From NCBI GenBank assembly GCA_039566865.1, contig CM076957.1:5775896-5839895 (forward strand): a stretch of 64,000 nt of DNA. Direction: 5' to 3'. The DNA is from Aurelia coerulea (lineage: Eukaryota; Cnidaria; Scyphozoa; Semaeostomeae; Ulmaridae). The translations under genes were made by a program, and so were the position numbers. Positions 31,003 to 42,437 of the stretch are shown piece after piece. Every line of letters begins with the position of its first letter. Position 1 is the stretch's first letter. Below the pieces are notes generated by a model. It saw only the letters and a program-made list of their open reading frames with translations, had not been told where the DNA came from and ran no database searches.

Positions 31003-31262
31003 ACACACTCTTTTTTGTAGAAGAATAGTGTTTATAAGAATATTCAGGCTCAGAATCATCCAATTTTTAAGAATATTATGAGAATATTGCTCAACATCAG
31101 CTCGCATCTTTGCGTCTCATTTTTCGGCATTTGCCTACAGAGAATCTGACATAAATCTTTTAATGATTTATTCAGGCTCACACAAAAATTTCTTAAGAAT
31201 ATCGAGGCTGGACAAAATTTATAGTATTCATATAAAAAAGAGTGCAAACACACCCTAATGCC
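31003..31262. mobile_element. Imperfect palindromic MITE
   Basis: ACACACTCTTTTTTGTAGAA, then TATTCAGGCTC, on the left pairs with the complement of GAGGCTGGAC...AAAAAAGAGTGCAAACACACC on the right. Confidence 0.6.
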
Positions 31263-31526
31263 CAGCAATACTGACAAGCCAAGAAACTTTGGTTTACAAT
31301 ATGAGAACAGTGCCTGATAACAAAATCTGTAGGTAAAGATACTTACATCTCTGCTAAAACCACTTGGCTGAGACTTTAAAGTTGCATGAATAATACAAAA
31401 ACGATAATTACTTGGACTGCGTCAATGATTTTGAAATCAGAAATTGATTGATGTAATGTATGTTTAGCTGCGTCCACCTCATGCATAAGCATATGCAGAC
31501 AAGAAAGATGCACTGATGGTTTTCAC

Positions 31527-31860
31527 CCCAGGGGGGACATTCAGCACATGCACGTATGGGGAGGTAAGTTCGATATTATGGGTCAGAATATTACCGAAAG
31601 TGATATTTCTAGGTCCAAATAAGTTGAAATTATGGCCATGATAGTTTTTGAAGGATATTTTTGGGTTGTTTAAAGGCAATCTTGACATAAACTTGCATTG
31701 CTTCTGGATATCTTATTTTCGTGAGATTTTCATTGACAGATGTCAGAACATAAAACAACCTGACATTGTTGGGTTGCAATGAAGCTAAACTGATATTTTC
31801 GGGTTGCCTAAAATTTCTCGGACCGGAATAAGTATGCGGTAAGTGCTCCCCTGGGGCTTT
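31527..31860. repeat. CCCCAGGGG-bounded repeat
   Basis: Opens CCCCAGGGGGGACATTCAGC and closes GTAAGTGCTCCCCTGGGGC. Internal TGATATTT(C/T)(T/G)(A/G)GG-type units recur. A partial relative lies near 28,915. Confidence 0.65.
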
Positions 31861-32643
31861 CGCCTGATTTTTGTTCATAAATTTTGAATGAAACAGAAGG
31901 CTGCGGGCGTACTAATTCATTTCACCTGCGAAAGGAAACCTCGATCATAATAATGCAGTAGAATGCATTCATTGTGAGTTGATTCCATGTTGTGAAATTC
32001 AGCTGGACCCGAGCATTGCGAATATGTGTAAAGCTTAGCAAATTTTGCAAGAAGGTAAAAAGGAAGATTATTGGAGCGAAATTAAAGCAAAATTCATATC
32101 TGTTGCCTGTCTATTATAACCATGAGCGTATAGAGGAAGATAAACTTTAGGGGAGGGGGTCTTAGAGAAAAAATCTATTATTTAAAAAAATTTTGCCCAA
32201 CTTGAGGCGAATTTCTGCCCGATTATGGCTGATTTTTGCAACTCTTTCTAACATTAGGGGTCCTCAGCCCCTGTCTCCTACGCCTATGATTATAACTTTC
32301 GAAGCACATGCAATGTGAACTTGCCTTATTGAGATTTGAAATCAGGAGGGAATTGGCTGTCGGGTGATGTGGGTATGATTTGAAACAGGAAAGTTGCTAG
32401 AACTATGGGATCAAACCGTCTTTTCATGCGTCAAAACATAGATTCTTCTAAATATTCAAATTCCGCTTTTTGAGATCTTTCGATTGAATTGCAGATGTTC
32501 TTCGTTAAATTAACAATATTCGTAAAATTTGACAAAATTTGGCAATGAGGTAAACAGAAAAATGCTGGTATCAAAATTACGTTAACTATGGTCCTCGTTT
32601 CTACCGTGTATGACACCTTTGAGAAATCTTTGGAAAAAAGTCG
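31861..32643. other. Intergenic stretch
   Basis: A G-rich repeat at 32,140-32,290 ends in CCCCTGTCTCCTACGCCTAT, a design common in this window. No gene seen. Confidence 0.4.
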
Positions 32644-32968
32644 TTAAATGGGCTCAGTCGTCAAACAGTGAACAAATCCGTAAACTCGTACGTGTCGGGG
32701 ATTATCCATTGTTCATCCATTGTTCTCTGCAGTTTGTTTGGTGGCTTCACCCAAGCCACCAAAAAGTGACCGTTAAAAATCCACTTATATCCGAGCAATC
32801 GTAGAAGATATGAATGTTTGGTTTATTCCTTCGTGAAGTACAAGCATTAATGCCCAAACAGCAACTTTCATTTTGAAAAAAATACGAAAATCCTGTGTGA
32901 TATCACCTTTCAAAAAACTGCAAAAATCATCGTTTTGTTTACATGTTGACGACGGAGCCCCTTTAATA
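32644..32968. mobile_element. TTAA-flanked MITE, complete copy
   Basis: TTAA at 32,644-32,647 and at the right end. TIRs are ATGGGCTCAGTCGTCAAAC on the left and the complement of GTTGACGACGGAGCCCCT on the right. About 320 bp; non-coding. Copies at 779-1043 and 7926-7998 show the same TTAA junctions. Confidence 0.85.
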
Positions 32969-33474
32969 TCGATGATGGTCCATGGTCATCTGGCCTCCAC
33001 CAAGAACGGTACTTACAATTTTACATAAAGGCAAAAATAAATGTAAACAAAGATCAAAAGAAGGGGCAGCACGTAAATGGTCAAAAGAACAGAAGGGGGC
33101 TGGCAGTTCCATAGCATCAAACCATGCAATGAATCGGGTCGGCCTTACCCTTATATATCATAGATTTTCATCATTTTTGCAACATTAAATTGCAACTGAA
33201 CAGTACAATCACAACGACAGTCCAGCACTTTGAAAGTTTCAGCACTGCCTCAAATTCTTAGTTTCTTATAAAATTGGCAACGCACAACACACTAAATCAA
33301 GGGGCATTTCATTCACCAAAAAATCTCGTATCCTTTTGGTTTCAAGAAAAATCCATCAAAATCCATAAAAATCCTTTTGCTCTGAAAAATCTCATACACT
33401 CGCATAAAATGTGTATATTTGATGAAAAAAAAATTGATACTAAATTTGGTTACCAGAAATTATATACCATAGAG

Positions 33475-33900
33475 GCAGGGCCGAAGCCAGTGGGGGGCTG
33501 GGGGGGCGGAGCGCCCCCCCCCCCCAGAAGGCCATTTGTCGGAAATTTTACTCCACCTTTCGGATTTTTGTTGTTGTTACAGGCCCACATTTAGAAGATT
33601 TTACTGGGAAAATGATGCAAAGAACATGAATTTATTGTCTTTCGAGGATAAATTTTGATATGAATTTTGAATCTACAGCATTTTTGCCTTCATATTGACC
33701 AATTTTGAAGGCTGCAACGTTGAAACTACAAAATAATTCCAAAATCTAGTCATTAAAGGAGCACATCAGTCCTTTGGTGCATGTTTTAACGTATGTTTCT
33801 AAAATTGGGGTTGTTGCTGTTGTTGTTGTTGTTGATTTTAGAGCGTCGGAAAATTTTGGTTCTGTACCCCCCTAAGAATTAAGGCTGGTATCGGGCCTGC
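33475..33900 (-). repeat. ~420-bp interspersed repeat, reverse copy of 17,985-18,385
   Basis: GGGCCGAAGCCAGTGG at left, poly-G/poly-C around 33,500-33,525, a (TTGTTG)n patch near 33,815, and AGGCTGGTATCGGGCC at right. Confidence 0.8.
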
Positions 33901-34129
33901 ATAGAGGAGGCGGACGCAAAAAAACAGACAAACTTTTTGGCACACTGAGCCTTTCGATTCTGCGTTCTCATCATCAGAGTGTGACTTCTACCACACTCAC
34001 AGGAGTCACAATCGTATCTCCCAAGTTGTGGCAATGATGTCATTACCGCAAATAAGGTGCGGTCTTGACAGCGAAAAAATGAAAAAAAAGAAACAAAGAG
34101 GAATACAAATAAGCGCAAATAGGAAGGAA

Positions 34130-35095
34130 CTTTCATTTCATTTTCATTTCATTTTTATTTATTTAGGCACGGTAGCCCCGTCAATCCATATGAACTGCTT
34201 TTCAGGGGGCCGTGGCAAAACATTTACTAATTCAAAAGATCACTATATAATAGTTAACAAAAAAAATAAAAGAATTCTCGTTAAGGCAAGTTTTTGATTC
34301 TTCTCTTAAAAGTGGCAAGGGAGGGTGCCTGTTTAGCATCAGGTTCAAGTTGATTCCAAAGCTTAGGTCCACGAAAAGATATAGCCCTCTGCCCATTGTT
34401 AGTTTTTCGTAATGGTAACGAGAGATCAGTATCGGTGTTTCTCAGTTTTCTGACATTTCGAGTAGAATTTTTTTCGAACAAGTCTGAAAGGTACTCCGGG
34501 ACCAGACCATTTAGCGATTTGTACATTGTGGTAGCTGTTTCGCTTCTGATAATGTCATTTACAGTAGGCCAATTTAAACTGCGAATTAATGCCATAGCAG
34601 GCGTATCAAATCGACTTTTAGTTACAATCCTAGCTGCTCGATTTTGCAGCTTCTGCAGGGTTTGCAGTTTAGTCACCCCACAGCACCCCCACACCGAACA
34701 ACAGAACCGAAAATGGGGCTCGACGATACCCCTATACATTGCACTCAATGTGTTTTGAGGTAAAAATTTCCTGGAATATTTCAAAAATCCAATTGCACGA
34801 GAAACCTTAGTACGGAGATTGTAAACGTGTTCTTCCCAATCCAAATTTCTATCGATTATCACACCCAGATACTTTGTTCGATCTACATTTTCAACCTGAG
34901 AGTCACCAATAAAAAATAGTGGATGATCAACAGCCTTATCGGTAATTTTCTTAATTTTGGGCTGGGAACCTACAATCAAAGCTTGAGTTTTTAAAACATT
35001 CAAAGAAAGTTTATTACCCTGCAACCATCGCTTCAAATCATTCAGTTCACTATTCAGAGTTTGGTTTATATCTACTAAGCTCGAAGAAGAGTAGG
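34130..35095 (-). mobile_element. 5'-truncated CR1/L2-type LINE, RT C-terminus and 3' UTR
   Basis: The minus frame at 35,036-34,281 (open upstream to about 35,090) gives WLQGNKLSLNVLKTQALIVG, VDRTKYLGVIIDRNLDWEEH, then SAMYRGIVEPHFRFCCSVWG and FRGPKLWNQLEPDAKQAPS. This is the conserved thumb and C-terminal region of CR1/L2/Rex non-LTR reverse transcriptases. The stop is followed by a short 3' UTR with CCACGGCCCCCTGAAAAG and a tail of ATGAAATGAAA units. The palm domain and ORF1 are absent because of 5' truncation, the usual fate of such insertions. The frame that remains is uninterrupted, so the insertion is fairly young. Confidence 0.88.
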
Positions 35096-35167
35096 AAATA
35101 CTGAGTAGGAAATAAGAGTAGAAAAAATTTCAACTTCCCTGTCGTTACATCATTGGACAACACCACT

Positions 35168-35208
35168 GAATCGCGGAACAGGAACAGGAACAGGAACAGG
35201 AACGGGAC
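35168..35208. repeat. (GGAACA)n microsatellite
   Basis: Five to six hexamer units; a shorter run is at 35,748-35,765. Confidence 0.85.
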
Positions 35209-35765
35209 TTCATAAATTTGAGGAATTTTCACCACTGTACAAAACAGCGTAAACTGCAGTTGGGTGAAAAAAGGTGTGACTGTGACAAAAGGGTGTGGCG
35301 ATAGGTGGCAAAGTTTCTTGTGGGCAGAGATTGCATGGGATGTAAGGTTTTTCATGCATCAGACAGCAGGCAATTTGGCAAGCAGCTGATTCCCCGAAAT
35401 TCGGTCGTGGTTTTTTATTCCGATTTCTGAATTCTAATTCTAAGTTCAATTCTCTTCCAAGCTGGTTTGGACAATTTTTCATTTTCCTTCTACATAACTT
35501 CCCATAAATTCGACACAGTTTTATCCCAAACCATATCAAAGTCAACATGCAAACTTGTTTAGCTAAATAAATGAAAACCTTTGGTATCCTCTGGAATTTG
35601 ATATAAGTAGGGGGTGGGGGCTATTTAAAATTTTGGCTCAGTGGGGAGGGGCTTATTAGTGAAGAAGAGGAATACAAATAAGCGCAAGTAGGAAGGAACT
35701 TTCAACTTCCCTGTCGTTACATCATTGGACAACACCACTGAATTGCGGAACAGGAACAGGAACAT

Positions 35766-36717
35766 TACATTAGAGAAGGGGGGGGGGGGGGGAATATAGA
35801 GAGAGAGCTCAATAAGCTATTACGGTAGTTGACGGAGATAAATAGCCAACTCTAGCGTTGCATATGAAAGTCTGAAATTAGCCTATTGTGTTTGATGATT
35901 TCGACATGTGCATGGATATTGTTTAGCTAGAGGAACAATAACGTGTGTATACGTATTTCTTCGTCCTATTTATAGATTACCTTTACTTAGCTATGTCAAC
36001 TAACTTGAATGAAAGTTGTTACTGTACTGAATTGCCTTGTACTCTTGATATATCGCGTTAGTGGACGGGGAAGCCAGAATCAAAAGACTCGTGTAATCGC
36101 TCTGGACACCAAATTTAACTGCAAAGACTTCCAAATTTCTCATAAAACTATAAACACATTTCTCTGGTGGAAAGCTCACCAAGAGAGAAGGAAAACATAG
36201 AACCCAACTGCGATCGATCCACTACCCTGAGTACCAGAGCCTAAAATTAAAAAAATAAAATCGATCCACATAAAGAAGCAAAGAAGCATTCCTGTCGAGT
36301 TTTTTTTGCAGAATGATATAAATTCAAAAATAAAAATTTCACCCAAGAGTTCTATTTGTTACTCCCCCGCCAAGAAGCTTATCTGTCCTAGATTTTAGAG
36401 GTTTTACATTTGTACTGATTGATCCGCGAAGCAGGAAAAGGAAAACAAAATTAGGGCGAAGAATAACCTACCATGAAGAGCAATCACTGACCAAAACAAC
36501 CATGTCCAGTTGTGGTATTCATTATCGAAAATGTCACAGGCAGTTCACGCCAAGTAATTGGATAATTAATTGGATGACATTACTTATCTTCCATGTCGGG
36601 AACAGTTACTGCCAAATAATCATTCAATTATCAAGTCAAGTTGTTGCCGTGTCAACTTTGACGCTAATTGCGACATTGGGCAATAATCATTGTCTCATAT
36701 TTCAGACAATCGTGGGG
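35766..36717. other. Intergenic stretch
   Basis: Poly-G run near 35,780 and a lone CCCTGAGTACCAGAGCC TIR-like piece near 36,227. No gene recognised. Confidence 0.4.
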
Positions 36718-36965
36718 CATGATGTAAAGACCGGACCCTAAGACCCTAGGACCCCTGAGACCCTAGGACCTTTAAGTATCAAAGATGAAAATGACCCTTA
36801 ACACGAGAGGGTCATCACCATAGATAGATTAAATGTCATAAAGCTGTCAAACAAGATGTTCTATATCGTAATAGCTTCCCCTCTTCCATTTTCGTTCAAA
36901 CAAACGCCAGGACGCCATTAACATGCAGAAAGTTTTCAAACAGCAAGACAGGAGATACTCAAATA

Positions 36966-37386
36966 GTACACGTTTTTTTATAAGAAACTGGTTTATAAGA
37001 AACTAGTACTACGATGACCAACAATTTAAGAAACTCTAGTACTACGCTCAAGAACAGTTAAGAAACTCTAAAACTTTATTTCTGTATGTCTCTCTTATTC
37101 TATGTCTCTCTAACAAAGGTACATTCGTCTTTTTTTGACTTTTAATTGCAAAATTGGTAAATTTTTGCCTTGATGTGCATGGTTTCTTCTTGATGACAAT
37201 GTCAATGCAAAATGGAAGCCCTTTCTCGAGAAGAAGGCTCAACTTCGAACAATACCGCAATTTTAGGCCCAAAAAAAAGAAACTAATTAAGAAACTTTTA
37301 CTACTAAAACGCCGAAATTTTCATGCAAAATTAAGAAACTTTTAGTACTAAGTGCTGATCCAAGTTTCTTTAAAAAAAACGTGTAC
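36966..37386. mobile_element. MITE with GTACACGTTTTTTTATAAGAAACT-type ends, nested
   Basis: Left GTACACGTTTTTTTATAAG and right TTTAAAAAAAACGTGTAC are inverted. AAGAAACT recurs many times inside. Fragments with the same AAGAAACT motif occur near 4,350, 51,825, 52,065 and 54,530. Confidence 0.75.
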
Positions 37387-37589
37387 TTCTACATTGATCG
37401 TATGAACTCTCTGCATGATTCCTGGCATTGGTTTGAAAGAGTGGACATTCGTGGATGGAAGAGAGAAAGTCAACAATACACAATTTTTTTATGAAGACTA
37501 GCGGCGTGGCCAGGGTAAATAAGTGGAGGGAATTGAAAAGAGGGGTCTGGGGATGAAGCACCCAGGAAAATTTTTGGGGCCACGCCTTT

Positions 37590-37912
37590 CACTTGGCTTA
37601 GAAGCATCTGCCAATATCATGCTTGCCACATGCGAACAGGAAACTTTGATATTTTTGTGACAGTTATCCTTTGGAGCACAAGGACAATTTTGGAAGAAAC
37701 CTCTTCCTTTACTTTGGCATAGAATGCATCCCCTGATTCAATATTTGCCCGTGCTGAAATGGAAAATTTGACATTTCTTGGAAAATTCATACCCAACTTA
37801 TTATCCAGCTATCTTCTCTTCGGTAGGAATCTCGAGGACCATCTTTCGATAAAAGTGGCAGGGGGGCAATTGCCCCCTCATACTCCCCTCCCCATGGCCA
37901 CGCCACTGATGA
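37590..37912. repeat. GGGGGCAATTGCCCCC-bearing repeat
   Basis: GACATTTCTTGGAAAATTC, then ATCTCGAGGACCATCTTTCG and GGGGGGCAATTGCCCCC, then GGCCACGCCACTG. The reverse complement recurs at 63,368-63,620. Confidence 0.75.
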
Positions 37913-38009
37913 TGATTCTCTGATGTACGGGTCCTTTTCATTTTTAATGACTTAAAGGTCAAGGGGTCTCAAGGGTCCTAGGGTCTTTGGGTCCGGTTTT
38001 TACAACATG

Positions 38010-40629
38010 CCTATTGTCGGAGCTATTCGAGCATCATGTACAACTGTACACATCACGCATCACGGTAGAATAATAGTTATTTTAACCAAATTGACGTAAT
38101 TCACATTTTTCCCATTGTCCCAACCAAAGGCTTTCTGTCTGCCAGTTGGAGTGACGTTCAAGAGAATTAATTTGTTGGCTATTTGAAATAATAATAATAA
38201 TAATAATCTACGTAAAGTGCTTGGCACAGGGTTGTGTCAACAAATACACAAAGATTTCCAATAAGTTCTATCATGGGCTAACACTTTGGCATTCTGTGAG
38301 ATTCAATTTTGCCAATTATTCTTCTTCACATGAGCTGAGTCTAAAAAGCAGCTTTCTGTGAAAAAATTCGTGTATTAGACACTCTTTTCGACGTCGTTTC
38401 GTTTCAACTGGCAGACAATAAGCTTTGGGCAGGATACCCAACTAATAAAAGAAAACCACATTTCACCCTTTCATGCACGGAAAAGGACCAAAAGGGCTTC
38501 ACACCCAAATTATGGCCGGCCATTAGCAAACCAAGGAAGGGATAAGAAAACCTCCTCTGCTTTCAGTTAAAAAAAGCTACTTCGATTTGCGGAAATTAAA
38601 AAAAAATTCGAAGTCCTTTACCTACTTATGAATGGAAATCTACACTGCACAGAATTTTGGATTTACAATGCATTTACCAAAATTGTAAATTTCATGAAAA
38701 TACCGTATTTGATTTTAAGTAATATTTACAAATTGTAAAGGTCTTGACGAGATTTACAAGCTTTGCAAACTCCACTAAATTTTATGCAAAAGGTGGACAC
38801 TGAATTTACGGTTGCATGTAAATGTCATCAATTCTCAGTAAATTTTATTTTCAAAAAAGTGCTATCTTTTGTGCTCCATCTTTATTATATAATTCATTAA
38901 TTCATTCATTGATTAATTCATTTGTTTTAATACAATTTTGACGTTGTATCCAAGTTTTGTTGTCACTGTACCGATGAAAACATTTGGAAATTGCATCAAC
39001 ACGTTCCAGAATGCATTTATTTAACTTTGCTTTGACGTACTGTAAGCAGTGTTCTGGTTTTACTGCCAGGGGATTATTCCATTGAGAAGCACTATGCGCA
39101 GACATTTAAAGGGGTGGTCAAGACAGCATACTGCACAAAAGAACACTTTTTAGTGAGAAAATAATCGGTTTTTTTCTGCATGGTTATACAAATGATAATT
39201 TAAGAAACTATTTTCCCTAATATAGCAATAACATAACATATAGTCATATTGGATGAGAAAATTTTGCTCAAAATTTTGCAATAGGGTTTCTTAGCTTGAG
39301 GCGCACTTCTCATAGTAGATTTTCTTATTTTTAAGCACATTTAATTTCACAATTCATCATCGTTCATGGAGTAAATTGAATGGGCTAATATAACTTTTTC
39401 AGTCCAAATACAAGAAGCAGGCAACCCTAAACAAAGACTGCACTTTTTGGCTTTTTGCGGGGTTGGTAATGCACGTTTTGTTTAAAACATTGCAACTCAT
39501 AGCCAAAAATTGGCAGAGTTTTTAGCTTCGAATTGACTACTGTATTGCTAATCGCTTCAAGCAGAGTTTCTTGATTTTCTGGAAGAGGTTTCTTATTCAA
39601 AATGATTAATATTATGCATTAAACCACGCTAATCAATGGCCAAATCAACAACTAATAAACTCATCAAAAGATACTTCTAAATCAAAACAGTAGGTAATGG
39701 ATCGAATACATGATTGCGAACGTAAGCAGATCTTTGAACACTGTTTCCTCTTAATATGAACTTCGCTACTCCAAGTCTAAATTTTGACAAATTGATACAT
39801 CGAGAGCTCGAGTAAGAGTGACTCGAAAACCTGAATTTGTTACTCAAATCATTCTCTTTATGTAGCACTTATCAATGGATTTTATTAGCTAACTTATGTC
39901 CATTGAAGAAAACATTTCTTTCTCTCGCTCCTCATGAATGAAGAAACAAAACACAACTATAAGGTCACCTGCCGTAGTTAAATCCTCTGATGCAGTGGGG
40001 CTGGGCTTGAAAATATGATATTTTGTATGTCTGAGGCCTGGGGAAAACTTTTCTAAAGATTGTCTTTGCATAGATGATGAGAATTGAGAGGGTTAAATTA
40101 CCTTGGGAAAGGGAGATGAAAATTTCCTTCGGTTTTGGGAATTGCATTACTAACTTCTGGGAGCTGCATAGCTGGCGATGTAGAGAATCTATTGGGAAAT
40201 TGAAACTGTTCAAATCGGGCTATTGAAGATTTTGAGTTAAACCATGTTCGAGATTTTCAGGTTAGCAGTGATTCTAGAAACCAATAGGAAATGTATTTAA
40301 ACCCAATCTCTAAAGCTTTGCCAGCATTAAGGTATTTTCGGCTGTCCAAATTGGCAAAAAGGTTTAAATCTTGAACCCCTTGCTATCTAAGGGCGAATCA
40401 CTTCCTAGAAATTTCGTGGAATCTTTACTGAAGGCCTCCTGCTTTCCCGCGAAATCTCCAAAATCCTCTAAAAAATCTCATTGTTCCCCTATAAATCTTG
40501 TAAGTTTCTTGAGGGAGTCAAGCATTGCATGCTTTCCTTACTTTATAAGACAGTTATATTAATATATCAAAACAGGACCTGAGAAAAGTGCTTCATCATG
40601 TAGGGCAAACTAAGTTTAGCAAATAGGTC
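38010..40629. other. Intergenic stretch
   Basis: Contains an (AAT)n run near 38,192 and a block at 38,640-38,850 made of TTTACAA/TTGTAAA motifs resembling 62,260-62,520. I see no gene; ORFs are short and unrecognisable. Confidence 0.4.
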
Positions 40630-42173
40630 TTAAATACTGATTGCCTGATCTCTTGGGCAAGTTATAATAATGTCCTTGTTGAACAATCTTCTCTGTATTT
40701 TGACAAATTTGCTCCTGATTCTTTGGATAGGGATGAACGAAGCAGGACCTGGCATATCGTGTAGCTGAGAATACCAAACTTCATGGGGCTTCCCAAAGTA
40801 ATTCTTGTAGTTTGGAACTGCTGTAAACCAAGACACTTTAGCAACAAGATGTTGCTTTGGCTCACCATTAACGTTAGCGACATGTAAAAGAAATTTCTCG
40901 ATAACTCCAGGCCTAGGTTTTGTGAATGGATCAGTGACTGACTGTATCTCTCCATCGGTTCCTGCCCAAAATGCCATGATGGTGCTAGACCTTTTACTAC
41001 GAGAATAGCAGGATCCATAAATGTCACCATTGGCATAAATATGCTGGATGGAACTGTAGGAGATATGAACATTGACACAAGAATCTGGATACAGTACTTT
41101 ATACATAGCTAGAAGGTGGGTTTTTTCGAGATCTGTCAATACTAAATGCCTTTGCGAAGCAGGATAGGTAATTTGTGATAGATCACTCCAGTTCCCAGTC
41201 TGCAGTACAAAACTTCTAGAGGTAAATTGCAATTGAGAGAACAATGTTTGATATCCCATCTGTACCAGAGTTCCTCTATCTTTAGAATCACTGAGCCTGT
41301 TCAATGCGTCCGAAAAATCCTCTCTATATTCAGCTGGAAATGATGCATCGTGACAGCAACCATCTCTCAAAAACCGATTCATAATCTGCTTTTCTATTTG
41401 ACGCTTATTGGTTGGTAAACTTCCAAGGTGGCCATTGTATCTCTCGAAGCTAAAAAGCCAGAAAGAATAAACAGGACCGTATTCCTTTAGGCATTCTGCT
41501 AGATGGCCATGTAAGTGCATGTTTGGGGTGACTCGCTCAACGCCATATAGCCTCTCAAAGGATTTGCAAAATTCCACCAGTAAACCATCAGCTATTTGTA
41601 TGTCCGATTCAGTTATCACTTTTGAGCATAGATATCTGCATGCGAGTACAAATTTTCTCCAACATTCCAAATGTTGATCTCTTATTGTATCCTTGAGGGC
41701 GTAGATAGAGAAAAGTAGAGTCCAATTTTTAAATTCATCCGCCGTAAATTTATTAAATGCAGTAATAAGCTTTGTGGGTAACTTTCCGACATCACTCGCT
41801 GCTTGAATTCCTTGCAGTTTCTCGTCAATCTCCTCTAACTTTTTGTTATCAATTACATTTTCATTTTTCCAAAGGTTGAAAACGTGCTTGGCAGTGCCCA
41901 AAAACAGATTGTGCATTGGGTCAATAACGGACATCCTAACAGATGAGAAATAAGGTAGCTCAATCAATGCAGAATACCTTGTCCCATACTTTCGTTCAAG
42001 CTCTTCTTTGTCTCCCTTACTGCGGCATTGTTGAATTTCCCTCATTTCTTCACGATGCTTTTCATCAGTTCGCTTTTCCCATGTGTCTCTATCAAAGCCA
42101 CCATACACTTTTTCGCCTATCCCTCCAGGAAATGATTTTTTGCACTTTGAGCATCCTTGTGTAGCACTGTGAC
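40630..42173 (-). CDS. Tnp2/CACTA-type transposase, exon 2
   Basis: Second exon of the transposase that starts at 43,959. The acceptor CATATTTTAG (42,174-42,183) precedes GT-CAC, restoring Gly-His of the motif CGFLGHSATQGCSKC, whose Cys residues likely bind zinc. It continues with the third acidic block SVIDPMHNLFLGTAKHVFNL, highly characteristic of Tnp2 transposases, then NMHLHGHLAECLKEYGPVYS and FERYNGHLGSLPTNKRQIE, also family-typical. The C-terminal 200 residues are less conserved. Stop at 40,630. Exons 1 and 2 total 3,066 nt, 1,021 residues plus stop, with no stop or frameshift. Confidence 0.85.
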
Positions 42174-42279
42174 CTAAAATATGTAGGATTGGGAATTATA
42201 TCAAGTGCATTCAAAGACGCGAATTTGCCAGAAGGAGCTAAAATCGGGGTCTGGTAGTAGAGGGGTAGTAGTTTCCTTG

Positions 42280-42437
42280 TTAATGAAGACTTCTAATTTT
42301 CCTCGAAACTGTTTTCCAAGTACCCAATTCCTGATTGGATCTCAAGAGAAGATCCAAGAAATCTTCCAGTAATATTTGCATGAAAATAGAAGTATGATAG
42401 ATGATTAAACAGGAATTATTTGAAAACAAATTCTTAC
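42280..42437 (-). other. 3' extension of the exon 1 frame into the transposase intron
   Basis: The exon 1 frame stays open to 42,280 past the donor CTAG|GTAAG. Reading through would replace the Tnp2 C-terminal half with about 50 unrelated residues. This region is best read as intron (42,174-42,437). Confidence 0.6.

Larger units (their letters stand above)
34098..35765. repeat. ~100-bp target duplicated; first copy split by the LINE
   Basis: GAGGAATACAAATAAGCGCA then GGAAGGAACTTTC occurs at 34,098-34,134 and 35,664-35,702. Its continuation CTTCCCTGTCGTTACATCAT then GAACAGGAACAGGAAC follows directly in the second copy, but in the first copy only after the LINE (35,128-35,205). So the LINE entered one copy of an existing duplication, or the duplication copied an empty site. 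Confidence 0.7.
36718..38009. mobile_element. ~1.3-kb element with TIRs rich in GACCCTAGG units
   Basis: CATGATGTAAAGACCGGACC at left and the complement of GGTCCGGTTTTTACAACATG at right. Each TIR continues with AGACCCTAGGACCC repeats and a GATGAAAATGACCC/AAATGAAAAGGACCC block, about 75 bp in all. It contains the nested element at 36,966-37,386. No transposase. Confidence 0.75.

Noticed and set aside
35210..35548. 112-codon minus ORF
   Set aside because: Includes a GGAACA microsatellite and repeat sequence; no domain.
40662..41078. 138-codon minus ORF in another frame
   Set aside because: Shadow of the transposase exon 2.
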